A stretch of 62,309 nucleotides of DNA, taken from assembly GCA_017303395.1 (NCBI GenBank), contig JAFLBN010000020.1, forward strand, positions 1-62,309, in the 5' to 3' direction. The DNA is from Chitinophagales bacterium. GTDB taxonomy: Bacteria; Bacteroidota; Bacteroidia; Chitinophagales; Chitinophagaceae. This document shows, in pieces, positions 27,758 through 34,662 of the stretch; position 1 is the stretch's first letter, and each line of letters starts with the position of its first letter. The notes under the pieces were generated by a model, which was given only the letters and a program-made list of their open reading frames with translations, did not search any database and was not told where the DNA came from. The translations under genes were made by a program, and so were the position numbers.

Positions 27758-29953
27758 TTATAATTGCAGCAGTCCTGCTTTGTAAATAGTATTCATTGGT
27801 TTGTTGTCCCAGAATAGTTCAAAGTCTTCCAGTCCCGCAGCCTCATAGCTTTGTTTTACTTCCTGCAGTGTCATCACTTTTGCATTGCTGACAGATAGCT
27901 GTGGTAGCAGTGCTTCAAACCATAAACCTTCCGGTTGGTTTATGTTGATGGTAAATGTTTCTGTTTTTGTTTGGAAGGTGAAAGAGGTCATCTCCCATGT
28001 ATTGCCTTTCTTCGATTTTGTGTAGTGTTCCACCTTCGGTGTATTACCAATCAATACAATTTTAGTATTCGGCTTGCCGGCAGTATATGCTTCTTCTTCC
28101 AATGCTTTGATGATGAAATCGGGAGCAATGGTTGTCTTCGGTATTTTGAAATCGAACCATTTGTGCAGCGGATAATCGAGGCATGCACCGTGCATATAAT
28201 TGTGCAGTGACTTCTTCAGTCCGAAGCTGAAGCTGCTGTGGTCTACACCTGTTGCTTCGGTATATTCCAGGTCGTTATTCGCAAAACTACCAGTACCCGG
28301 TGTTGTTATTGTCACGCCATATTTTTCAGGATTCAAACCAACAGGGCTGTGTGCTGTCAATGCAAACTGATGCCAGAAGGCAGATTGCAATATGCCCGCA
28401 TCAAACATCTGCCTAACCATTTCCAGACTGTCAATTGTTTCCTGTTCCGTTTGTGTAGGGTAGCCATACATCAGGTAAGCATGTACCATAATGCCAGCTT
28501 CGGTAAAGTGTTTATTTACCTTAGCCACCTGTTCTACAGTTATACCTTTGTCTATCAGTTTCAGTAATCTGTCAGATGCTACTTCCAATCCACCCGATAC
28601 TGCTATGCAGCCCGATGCTTTCAACAACAAACACAAATCGCGTGTAAAAGCTTTTTCAAAACGCACATTTGTCCACCAACTCACCACCATTTTGCGGCGA
28701 ATGATTTCCAATGCCAGTTCGCGCATCAATGCCGGTGGCGCAGCCTCATCTACAAAGTGAAAACCTGTTTGCCCTGTTTGTGCAATCAGTTCTTCCATTC
28801 TGTCGCACAGCATTTGTGCGGCTATGGGCTCGTATAGTTTTATGTATGGCAACGAAACATCGCAGAAGGTACATTTGCCCCAATAGCAGCCATGTGCCAT
28901 GGTTAGTTTGTTCCACCTGCCATCGCTCCAGAGGCTGTGCATAGGGTTTACCACCTCTATTGCGGAAATATATTTGTCGAGCAGCAGGTCGCTATAGTCG
29001 GGTGTGCCTACCTGCCCTTGTTTATAATCGCTGCAAGACGGATTTTCGAAGTAGGTAACTTCACCATCGTGTAGTGCAAAAGTTCTTTTCAGTTGTTCAG
29101 GTGCCAGCTTTCCATGTACATAAGCTATCAGGTTTTCTATCGGTGCTTCACCGTCGTCAAGCGTTATGTAGTCAAAGAATTCAAACACGCGCTTATCGCT
29201 CAGCGAACGCAGCTCTGTATTTGGGAAGCCCCCACCCATCGTCACTTTTATATGCGGATGATTCGCCTTCAGCCACTGCGCACTACGAAATGCAGCAAAC
29301 AGATTGCCCGGAAATGGTACAGAGAATGCCACCATAAATGGCTGCACATCCTGTACACGTTGTGCCAGCAACTCTATTGTAAGCGTATCAATAAAACTAA
29401 GCGGTGCTTGCAGTGCATTATACAGTTCATCAAAGCTATTGGCACTGCGCCCCAGTCTTTCCGCATACCTGCTGAAACCAAAATGTGGATCTACACATTC
29501 CTGTATCAGGTCGCTCAGGTCTTCCAGATACATGGTGCACAGATGCTTGGCTTTGTCTTGCGTACCCATCGTGCCAAAGCCATGAGACAGGTCATCCAGT
29601 TGTGCAAACCTGCCTGCTTCGGGTAGCAGGTTGCGCTTACATACCAGATGTGCCAATGTAGGGTTATGCCCTTGTAAAAACGCAATGACAGCATCTATGG
29701 TTTGTATGTAGTCGTTTTGCAGGGCTATAATGCGTTTTGCATTATCTGAGTATTCGCCAGTAGTATCTATCTGTGCAAACAAGCGCTGCAGGCCTTCTTT
29801 CGAAAAAAGCGCGAGCGTCACCTCTATACCCATATCTGCCTGTACGGCAGGTATGCCTTTGGTATTCAGGAAACCCTTCAGGTAGGCTGTAGCCGGGTAG
29901 GGCGTATTCAGCTGTGTAAAAGGTGGCGTTATTAATAGTATGGGTGCGCTCAA
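27758..29953 (-). CDS. B12-binding-domain radical SAM protein
   Basis: 731 residues. The N-terminus (ILLITPPFTQLNTPYPATAY and GGGFPNTELRSL near residue 240) fits a cobalamin-binding Rossmann region as in B12-dependent radical SAM enzymes. The radical SAM core starts at HGCYWGKCTFCD, giving three Cys with CX4CX2C spacing rather than the commoner CX3CX2C, and continues with GGLEVASDRLLKLIDKG and AYLMYGYPTQTEQETIDSLE. The start is TTG at 29953: the conserved N-terminus begins there and no ATG occurs for 40 residues. It is convergent with the A2M gene. Probable methylation or rearrangement chemistry; the substrate is not evident, and the minus-strand barrel gene upstream has its own terminator. 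Confidence 0.85.
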   Translation of the reverse strand: MSAPILLITPPFTQLNTPYPATAYLKGFLNTKGIPAVQADMGIEVTLALFSKEGLQRLFAQIDTTGEYSDNAKRIIALQNDYIQTIDAVIAFLQGHNPTLAHLVCKRNLLPEAGRFAQLDDLSHGFGTMGTQDKAKHLCTMYLEDLSDLIQECVDPHFGFSRYAERLGRSANSFDELYNALQAPLSFIDTLTIELLAQRVQDVQPFMVAFSVPFPGNLFAAFRSAQWLKANHPHIKVTMGGGFPNTELRSLSDKRVFEFFDYITLDDGEAPIENLIAYVHGKLAPEQLKRTFALHDGEVTYFENPSCSDYKQGQVGTPDYSDLLLDKYISAIEVVNPMHSLWSDGRWNKLTMAHGCYWGKCTFCDVSLPYIKLYEPIAAQMLCDRMEELIAQTGQTGFHFVDEAAPPALMRELALEIIRRKMVVSWWTNVRFEKAFTRDLCLLLKASGCIAVSGGLEVASDRLLKLIDKGITVEQVAKVNKHFTEAGIMVHAYLMYGYPTQTEQETIDSLEMVRQMFDAGILQSAFWHQFALTAHSPVGLNPEKYGVTITTPGTGSFANNDLEYTEATGVDHSSFSFGLKKSLHNYMHGACLDYPLHKWFDFKIPKTTIAPDFIIKALEEEAYTAGKPNTKIVLIGNTPKVEHYTKSKKGNTWEMTSFTFQTKTETFTININQPEGLWFEALLPQLSVSNAKVMTLQEVKQSYEAAGLEDFELFWDNKPMNTIYKAGLLQL

Positions 29954-29982
29954 AATGTATTTTTCTGTGGCGCAAAAGTACT

Positions 29983-30014
29983 AAATAAACAAAACAGGGG
30001 CATTGCCCCTGTTT
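29983..30014 (-). terminator. Rho-independent terminator of the barrel protein gene
   Basis: AAACAGGGGCA / TGCCCCTGTTT stem, reading on the minus strand into TTTGTTTATTT. It lies 24 nt after the barrel gene stop. Confidence 0.85.
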
Positions 30015-30038
30015 GCCTTCAATTTAATCACCCCGATA

Positions 30039-30704
30039 TTAATTGAAAAAGTATTTAACACCCACTTCTACGCCTGCATTCAGGTTGTAGGTAGTTGCAC
30101 GGCCTGCCGGGTAGCCAATGGCATCTTCGTCTTCGGCGTTTGTAAATGCACCGTCAAAACGCAGGCCACCATCTACATATAGGTTCTTAGCCACATTCAC
30201 ACGTACACCTGCACCTATCATAGCACCAAATGTTACTGTTTCATACTGGTCTTTTGTATCTATTGTCTGGTCTTTGCCTTTAGTGTCTACATTCAGTTCA
30301 GAGTTTGTCAGTATGCCAATTTGCGGGCCGGCTTTTGCTGTAAACATTACTTTCTTTGCAGGGTTGGTATTGTAGCTGAAGTACACTGGAATCTTTACAT
30401 AGTCAAGACGTTTTTGGTATTCCAGCCCCAGCAAATCGTAGCGCTGGCCTTGCATGCTATACAGTGCCTCAATACCTACACCCATGTTTTTGTTGAAGTT
30501 GTAACCGCCACCTACGCCAAACGATATACCGAACGTGGTTTTCGATTCTATGTTTTTATCATCCTGGTCATCTGCGTTGTACATTCTGCTGATGCCCGGT
30601 GTGCCTTGTACACCTGCATAAAATCCTTTCTGTGCTTTTGCTTCGTTGCCTGTCGTAAAAATGCCTAATACTGTCAATGCAGATAAAAGAATTGTTTTTT
30701 TCAT
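30039..30704 (-). CDS. Small outer-membrane beta-barrel protein (porin-like, OMP_b-brl type)
   Basis: 221 residues with a signal peptide ending at GNEAKAQ. The mature part alternates hydrophobic residues in beta-strand fashion (FGVGGGYNFNKNMGVGIEAL, RLDYVKIPVYFSYNTNPA, MFTAKAGPQIGILTN) and ends VEVGVKYFFN with a terminal Phe-Asn strand typical of outer-membrane barrels. DYVKIPV with a preceding QGQRY is a common motif of the Bacteroidota PorT-like barrel group. There is no plug or ligand domain. It is monocistronic with a terminator. Role (structural or small-molecule passage) unknown. Confidence 0.8.
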   Translation of the reverse strand: MKKTILLSALTVLGIFTTGNEAKAQKGFYAGVQGTPGISRMYNADDQDDKNIESKTTFGISFGVGGGYNFNKNMGVGIEALYSMQGQRYDLLGLEYQKRLDYVKIPVYFSYNTNPAKKVMFTAKAGPQIGILTNSELNVDTKGKDQTIDTKDQYETVTFGAMIGAGVRVNVAKNLYVDGGLRFDGAFTNAEDEDAIGYPAGRATTYNLNAGVEVGVKYFFN

Positions 30705-30750
30705 TACTTTAGATTTTAGATAATTAGTTTTAAAAATTGATTTTCAATTT

Positions 30751-30784
30751 CAGCATCGGTTGCCGCCGGTGCTGTTTTATTTTC
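30751..30784 (+). terminator. Terminator-like hairpin without an obvious sense transcript
   Basis: CAGCATCGG / CCGGTGCTG (8 of 9 paired) with a 6-nt loop, followed by TTTTATTTTC on the plus strand. It sits opposite the 5' leader of the barrel gene. It could end an antisense RNA or simply be a leader hairpin. Confidence 0.35.
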
Positions 30785-30949
30785 AATGTGTCGGGGTGTT
30801 TTTCGAGGTTTTCTTAATTGAGCGCTCAGTTACCTGTTTTTCTTTTGCGACACAAAGTGACGACTTTTTGCCTACCCGAAACAAACCATACTCAGCGAAG
30901 CGGAAAAAATATCAACGGAAGCGGAAACCAACGTATTCAGGTGGAAATA

Positions 30950-30979
30950 ACCGTTCATGAACCCAAAATGCCCGTTCGT
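30950..30979 (+). promoter_or_regulatory. LytTR-type direct repeat upstream of the LNG-repeat lipoprotein
   Basis: ACCGTTCAT and CCCGTTCGT, 9-nt boxes separated by exactly 12 nt. LytTR response regulators bind pairs of boxes near [TA][AC][CA]GTTN[AG][TG] spaced about 12 nt: the first box fits at all positions and the second at all but the first. The site is 59 bp before the lipoprotein ATG. No LytTR regulator is in the window. Confidence 0.5.
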
Positions 30980-31004
30980 GAATTGTAATATGTACACCTG
31001 CCAG

Positions 31005-31025
31005 CCTGTAATAGATATTTACAGG
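31005..31025. promoter_or_regulatory. Inverted repeat just before the lipoprotein start
   Basis: CCTGTAA-N7-TTACAGG, 12 nt before the ATG at 31038. It may be an operator or an RNA hairpin that controls access to the start codon. Confidence 0.35.
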
Positions 31026-31037
31026 AAATACAAAACA

Positions 31038-32033
31038 ATGAAAAAACTATTCTATAGCCTGATGGTAACGGCAATATCGCTGGCATCTTGTACCAAACAA
31101 AACAATGCTGTACCAACAGGTACTACAAATACCACAATTACAGATGCAGACTTTGCAGATAATAAAGCACAGGTAGTAAGCGGGCAACTGAAAACAACAG
31201 AACCCGGTGTTACGCTCGACTATGATTTTGTGATTAAGGAAGTATCTGCAGATAAATACATGTCTGCCATCAGGCTGAATGGAATAAGGCTGAATGGCAC
31301 TAAGCTGAATGGTGTAAAATTCAATGGTTCTCAAAGTGTGTATAAAGCTATAGTGATTGGTATTAACACGACTAAGGAAGACCCTGCTACACCTGCTATA
31401 GCATCTAAGGTAGAAACAAACTTTGCCATACTCCTTGATGGTGCCAAAGCCGAAAAAGTAGGTGACATCATCATCTTTGAACCGTTTACTTACAAAGAAG
31501 ATTTGGTAAATGAAGTAGTAGATGTTACGGTGAAACTGACTATTGGTGGTGGCAGTGTAGTGATAAAAGATAATTCAACTGTAGTGTTGGGTGGTTCCAC
31601 AATCAGCCTGAAAGAAAATTCGAATATCATTATAACAGGTGGCAATATGGTAATGACAGACGAGTCTTCATTCTTTGTTACAAAGAGCGGTATGACGGTA
31701 GAGCAAAATCCGAGAATCAGTATAGTTAGACTGAGGAAGAGTACATTGCAAGGTCAAACGTACGGTAGAGTTATAGTGATTGTAGATAATGACCCTAATA
31801 ATGAGGTTGCAAGTCTTACTTATGAGCCTGCACCAATTGCGCTGGATCCGAACAAGCCGGATGTGCTGACTAAACTGCCGATTATGGAGTTTAAAGAAAC
31901 GCATTATAACAAACAGCAGGGTATGCACCGCTATGAAAGCACGCAAACATGGGATGCCGTTTATGCAAAATATGGCTTGAAACCTATTATGGGTAAAGAA
32001 GGTTTCAGAATACACCAATTGAGAAATAAATAA
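31038..32033 (+). CDS. Lipoprotein with LNG pentapeptide repeats and beta-helix-like stretch
   Basis: 331 residues from ATG 31038 (MKKLFYSLM leader, lipobox LASC with Cys18); the longer open frame is rejected because the leader starts here. At 78-97 four 5-residue repeats (IRLNG, IRLNG, TKLNG, VKFNG) occur. A region at about 175-215 has short beta-rungs (VVIKDNSTVVLGG, IIITGGNMVM). The C-terminus is mixed and polar. I do not recognise a family. A LytTR-type direct repeat and an inverted repeat precede the gene, and a strong terminator follows. Predicted to be lipid-anchored on the cell surface or periplasmic face. Function unknown. Confidence 0.75.
   Translation: MKKLFYSLMVTAISLASCTKQNNAVPTGTTNTTITDADFADNKAQVVSGQLKTTEPGVTLDYDFVIKEVSADKYMSAIRLNGIRLNGTKLNGVKFNGSQSVYKAIVIGINTTKEDPATPAIASKVETNFAILLDGAKAEKVGDIIIFEPFTYKEDLVNEVVDVTVKLTIGGGSVVIKDNSTVVLGGSTISLKENSNIIITGGNMVMTDESSFFVTKSGMTVEQNPRISIVRLRKSTLQGQTYGRVIVIVDNDPNNEVASLTYEPAPIALDPNKPDVLTKLPIMEFKETHYNKQQGMHRYESTQTWDAVYAKYGLKPIMGKEGFRIHQLRNK
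31269..31328 (+). repeat. Four tandem 15-nt units coding for xRLNG pentapeptides
   Basis: ATCAGGCTGAATGGA and three diverged copies. They code for IRLNG, IRLNG, TKLNG, VKFNG. Third-position changes between copies (GGA, GGC, GGT) show that the protein repeat, not just the DNA, is kept. Confidence 0.85.
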
Positions 32034-32057
32034 TTGTTACCCCTATGATAATCCCCG

Positions 32058-32094
32058 TAACAAAGCCTCCCGTAAAGGAGGCTTTGTTATTTTA
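32058..32094 (+). terminator. Rho-independent terminator
   Basis: TAACAAAGCCTCC / GGAGGCTTTGTTA stem of 13 bp with a 6-nt loop and a T run. It ends the LNG-repeat lipoprotein unit. Confidence 0.9.
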
Positions 32095-32124
32095 ATTACT
32101 TTCGCTGCAAACTAATTATAACTG

Positions 32125-32352
32125 ATGGCAACGACTAAGATTACGGTAAACAACAATGGCTCTCTGAAAATAGAAGGCGATTTTGAAATAGTAGATAAAG
32201 ATGGCAATACCTATGGCTTGCAGGGCAGGGAAGTGGTAAGTCTTTGCAGATGTGGTATGTCAAAGAATAAACCTTTTTGCGATGGTGCACACAAAGGCCA
32301 TTTTGAGCATGATGCACAAGCTTTTGATTTGCCACCTAAGAAACAAGCATAA
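32125..32352 (+). CDS. CDGSH iron-sulfur domain protein
   Basis: 75 residues. The motif is CRCGMSKNKPFCDGAH: three Cys and one His coordinate a [2Fe-2S] cluster, the hallmark of the CDGSH (mitoNEET-like) fold. The N-terminal half is a small beta domain (MATTKITVNNNGSLKIEGDF). Members act in redox or Fe-S transfer in the cytoplasm; the specific partner is unknown. ATG start, no signal peptide. The next ORF, a 35-codon peptide ending in poly-Cys, begins 46 nt downstream without a terminator between, so the two may be cotranscribed with the GNAT gene. Confidence 0.93.
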   Translation: MATTKITVNNNGSLKIEGDFEIVDKDGNTYGLQGREVVSLCRCGMSKNKPFCDGAHKGHFEHDAQAFDLPPKKQA

Positions 32353-32398
32353 TTTTCTGAAATCTTCTTATCTTTAGTATAGATGTAAATAAACAACA

Positions 32399-32506
32399 AT
32401 GAAAACCGATGTAATGACAACAGTTTGCAGCGGTGCACGTTCACCGCAAGATTATCAGACACCAGTATTGCATATTGCAATGCCGTGTTGTTGCTGTTGT
32501 TGTTAG
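32399..32506 (+). CDS. 35-residue ORF ending in six consecutive Cys codons (leader-peptide or small-peptide candidate)
   Basis: ATG at 32399, TAG at 32504-32506, 35 residues. The C-terminus is Met-Pro followed by six Cys (TGT TGT TGC TGT TGT TGT) directly before the stop; earlier residues include CSGARSPQDYQTPVLHI. It is too short for most gene finders. It lies 46 nt after the CDGSH gene and 71 nt before the GNAT gene. A TATCTTTA octamer (32369-32376) resembles a -7 box with one mismatch. The Cys codons (TTGTTGTT) can pair with AACAACAA just before the start, which would tie translation to RNA folding. It may be a Cys-sensing leader ORF (as known in mycobacteria), a peptide precursor, or chance. 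No homology was checked. Confidence 0.6.
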   Translation: MKTDVMTTVCSGARSPQDYQTPVLHIAMPCCCCCC

Positions 32507-32577
32507 TTTCCGCAGGTTTTTGCCCACCATACAAGGGGCTTCATTTATTATTTAATCTTTTACTAAACAGAATTTTT

Positions 32578-33132
32578 ATGTTGAATATAAATTTCAACCC
32601 CTTTCCTGTATTGGAAACGGAAAGGCTTGTACTACGCAATGTAGAGCACAGAGATGTGCAGGAAGTATTTGAGATACGCAGCAATGCCGATACAATGCAA
32701 TATATACCACGCCCGCTTGCCAAAACGCTTGACGATGCAATGGGTGTCATCAATATGATGCGTGGTTTTACCGAACGCAACGAGCGTATCAACTGGGCTA
32801 TAACAGAAAAAGGCTCTGATAAATTGATGGGTATAATTGGTTACCCTAATATCAGACCTGATGCTCATCGCGGTGAAATAGGATATGTTATGCATCATGA
32901 TTATCGCCGCAAAGGTTTTCTCTACGAGGCTTTTATAGCATCGCTCAACTATGGGTTTGATGTTATGAACCTGCATTCTATAGAGGCCATTATACGCCCC
33001 GAAAATGCAGCATCAATAGCTGTGGTAGAAAAAGCAGGCTTTGTCCGCGAGGCTTATTTTAAAGATTATATCTATCACAATGGCAGATATTGGGACGAAA
33101 CTATCTATTCATTAATAAAGCCTGCTGTTTAG
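32578..33132 (+). CDS. GNAT-family N-acetyltransferase (RimJ/RimL-like)
   Basis: 184 residues from ATG 32578 (MLNINFNPFPVLETERLVLR); the longer frame upstream is non-homologous in character and overlaps the poly-Cys ORF. It follows the RimJ/RimL pattern: TERLVLRNVEHRDVQEVF at the start, GEIGYVMHHDYRRKGFLYEA as acetyl-CoA binding motif A (R/Q-x-x-G variant RRKGF), and LHSIEAIIRPENAASIAVVEKAGF as motif B. These enzymes acetylate alpha-amino groups of ribosomal proteins or other small amines; the substrate here is unknown. The stop codon lies in the loop of the terminator hairpin. Possible operon with the CDGSH and poly-Cys ORFs. Confidence 0.92.
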   Translation: MLNINFNPFPVLETERLVLRNVEHRDVQEVFEIRSNADTMQYIPRPLAKTLDDAMGVINMMRGFTERNERINWAITEKGSDKLMGIIGYPNIRPDAHRGEIGYVMHHDYRRKGFLYEAFIASLNYGFDVMNLHSIEAIIRPENAASIAVVEKAGFVREAYFKDYIYHNGRYWDETIYSLIKPAV

Positions 33133-33147
33133 CAGGCTTTATTTTTA
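33115..33147 (+). terminator. Rho-independent terminator overlapping the GNAT stop codon
   Basis: ATAAAGCCTGCT / AGCAGGCTTTAT stem, loop GTTT, then TTTTATT. The GNAT stop TAG spans the loop and descending arm. The plus-strand T run is better than the minus-strand one, though the hairpin may also serve the convergent small basic gene. Confidence 0.88.
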
Positions 33148-33303
33148 TTAGCTTCCTCGTGTTCCGCCTGTTTTTATAGGCTTCTTACTTATGTTGGCAG
33201 TCTTGCCGGGTTTTACAAACGATTTTGCACCGGGTGCTGCTGTAGGCTTCGCGCCTTTGGCACCTTTCTTTGCGTTGTTCTTTCCGCCGTTCAATAATGA
33301 CAT
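33148..33303 (-). CDS. Small basic conserved-type hypothetical protein (51 residues)
   Basis: ATG at 33303 on the minus strand, TAA at 33148-33150, 51 residues. It begins MSLLNGGKNNAKKGAKGAK and is rich in Lys, Gly and Ala, with a C-terminus of KTGGTRGS. No signal peptide or helix is present. Such short Lys/Gly-rich proteins starting MSLLN and ending in RGS recur in Bacteroidota in my recollection (unverified), which supports it as a gene rather than noise. It lies 36 nt upstream of the methyltransferase stop, on the same strand and in the same direction. A role in nucleic-acid or ribosome binding is only a guess from charge. Confidence 0.7.
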   Translation of the reverse strand: MSLLNGGKNNAKKGAKGAKPTAAPGAKSFVKPGKTANISKKPIKTGGTRGS

Positions 33304-33338
33304 AGTTCCCTGTATTTGTGTTCTATAAATGTAAGATA

Positions 33339-34520
33339 TTATTCGCTTACCTCTTTATCCGTTCTGCGGGTGCCGGCATATAGTTCATATTCCAGCAGGC
33401 GGCAGTCTATGGTAGCGTTGTAAAACTCTATTCTACGTTTAGCTTTCAACCCTATTTTTTTGGCAAGGTCCATATTGCCGGTGAATACATAGCCATGATA
33501 GCCTTTGCATTGTTGTTTCATAAAGTCGCCAATGCGTCCATAGGTAGCTTCCAGTTCGTCCAGCTCGCCAAGTCGCTCGCCATATTCCGGGTTCACCATC
33601 ATTACGCCTGCTGCATCTAGTGGTACTTCGGTTTGGGCAAAATCGCAAACGGCGAAGTCTATCATATCTGCCACACCTGCAGCTATTGCATTCTTTTTGG
33701 CATTGGTAATGGCTATGTTGCTTAGGTCTGTAGCTATTATTTTCAGCCCCGGTACTTCTTTTATCTTTTGGTCCAGCTTTTCCATTTCCTGCAGATACAC
33801 TTCTTCATCGTATCCTATCAGATGCATAAATGCATAGTTGGTACGAAACAGCCCGGGCCTGGTGTCCGATGCTATCAACGCAGCTTCTATAGCCAGTGTG
33901 CCCGAACCACACATGGGGTTGATGAACGGGCTCTTTCTATCCCATTGACTGGCATATATACATGCACTTGCCAGTGCCTCCAGCATAGGTGCACGCCCCG
34001 GTATCTTACGGTAGCCGTGTCTTGCCAATGAGTCTCCCGATGTGTCTATGAATATTTCAGCGTCTTCATTCTTCCAGAAAAGGTGTACCACAGCGCCATT
34101 CAGCTCTGCACCTGTAGAAGGGCGATTGCCTGTTTTCTCGCGCATGCGGTCAACAATAGCATCCTTTACACGCAGGTTGGCAAACATGCTGTTGTTGATG
34201 GTTTCGTTCATCACATTGCTGGTGATAGAAAAATAACCGCCATCGTGTAACAGTTTTTCCCATGCAAGGTTCTTCACCACATTATAAATACCATCTGCAT
34301 CAGTAGCATGAAAAGCCTTCAGGCTGTATAGTATCTGGCTGGCGCAGCGCAGGTTCAGATTCAGTACTATGCACTCGTTGATGCTGGCATGCAGCTTTAC
34401 ACCTGTAATAAATGTTTCTTCTATTTCAAACCCCAGTTCACGTACCTCTGCTTCCAGATAAGGAGCAAGCCTTTTGTGGCAGGTAATAATAACCGGCGCT
34501 TTTGTTGTGTATATAGACAT
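33339..34520 (-). CDS. THUMP-domain class I SAM-dependent RNA methyltransferase (RlmL N-terminal type)
   Basis: 393 residues from ATG 34520; the longer frame adds 21 residues with no support. The N-terminal THUMP domain (about 1-160: ACHKRLAPYLEAEVRELGF-like start, then RVKDAIVDRMREKTG) binds RNA. The methyltransferase domain carries FINPMCGSGTLAIEAAL (SAM motif I) near residue 195. The family NPPY motif reads NPEYGERLGELDEL here, with Glu replacing the second Pro. Related enzymes make N2-methylguanine in 23S rRNA; the target here is inferred. No signal peptide. The next minus-strand gene upstream ends with its own terminator. Confidence 0.87.
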   Translation of the reverse strand: MSIYTTKAPVIITCHKRLAPYLEAEVRELGFEIEETFITGVKLHASINECIVLNLNLRCASQILYSLKAFHATDADGIYNVVKNLAWEKLLHDGGYFSITSNVMNETINNSMFANLRVKDAIVDRMREKTGNRPSTGAELNGAVVHLFWKNEDAEIFIDTSGDSLARHGYRKIPGRAPMLEALASACIYASQWDRKSPFINPMCGSGTLAIEAALIASDTRPGLFRTNYAFMHLIGYDEEVYLQEMEKLDQKIKEVPGLKIIATDLSNIAITNAKKNAIAAGVADMIDFAVCDFAQTEVPLDAAGVMMVNPEYGERLGELDELEATYGRIGDFMKQQCKGYHGYVFTGNMDLAKKIGLKAKRRIEFYNATIDCRLLEYELYAGTRRTDKEVSE

Positions 34521-34597
34521 ATCAGGCGGTAAAGGTAAGCGATGAAAACCGCATAAACAGGCGGTATTGTTATTTTGTAACAAAGCGCGACGTTATA

Positions 34598-34627
34598 CAA
34601 AAAAATAAGAGCCCTCTAAAGGGCTCT
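34598..34627 (-). terminator. Rho-independent terminator
   Basis: AGAGCCCT / AGGGCTCT stem with a CTAA loop, reading on the minus strand into TTATTTTTTT. It ends the 201-residue hypothetical gene. Confidence 0.88.
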
Positions 34628-34662
34628 CGTTGGGTTGTTATATATATAGAGAGAGAGCAGTG

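Larger units (their letters stand above)
30705..31037. other. Divergent intergenic region with several regulatory-looking elements
   Basis: About 330 bp between the barrel gene (minus) and the LNG-repeat lipoprotein (plus). It contains a terminator-like hairpin (30751-30784), two copies of GAAGCGGAAA (near 30897 and 30918), a LytTR-type direct repeat (30950-30979) and an inverted repeat (31005-31025). No coding sequence was recognised. Confidence 0.5.

Noticed and set aside
32425-32577. N-terminal extension of the GNAT ORF upstream of 32578
   Set aside because: The extension overlaps the poly-Cys ORF in another frame and does not fit the GNAT start; the conserved part begins at 32578.
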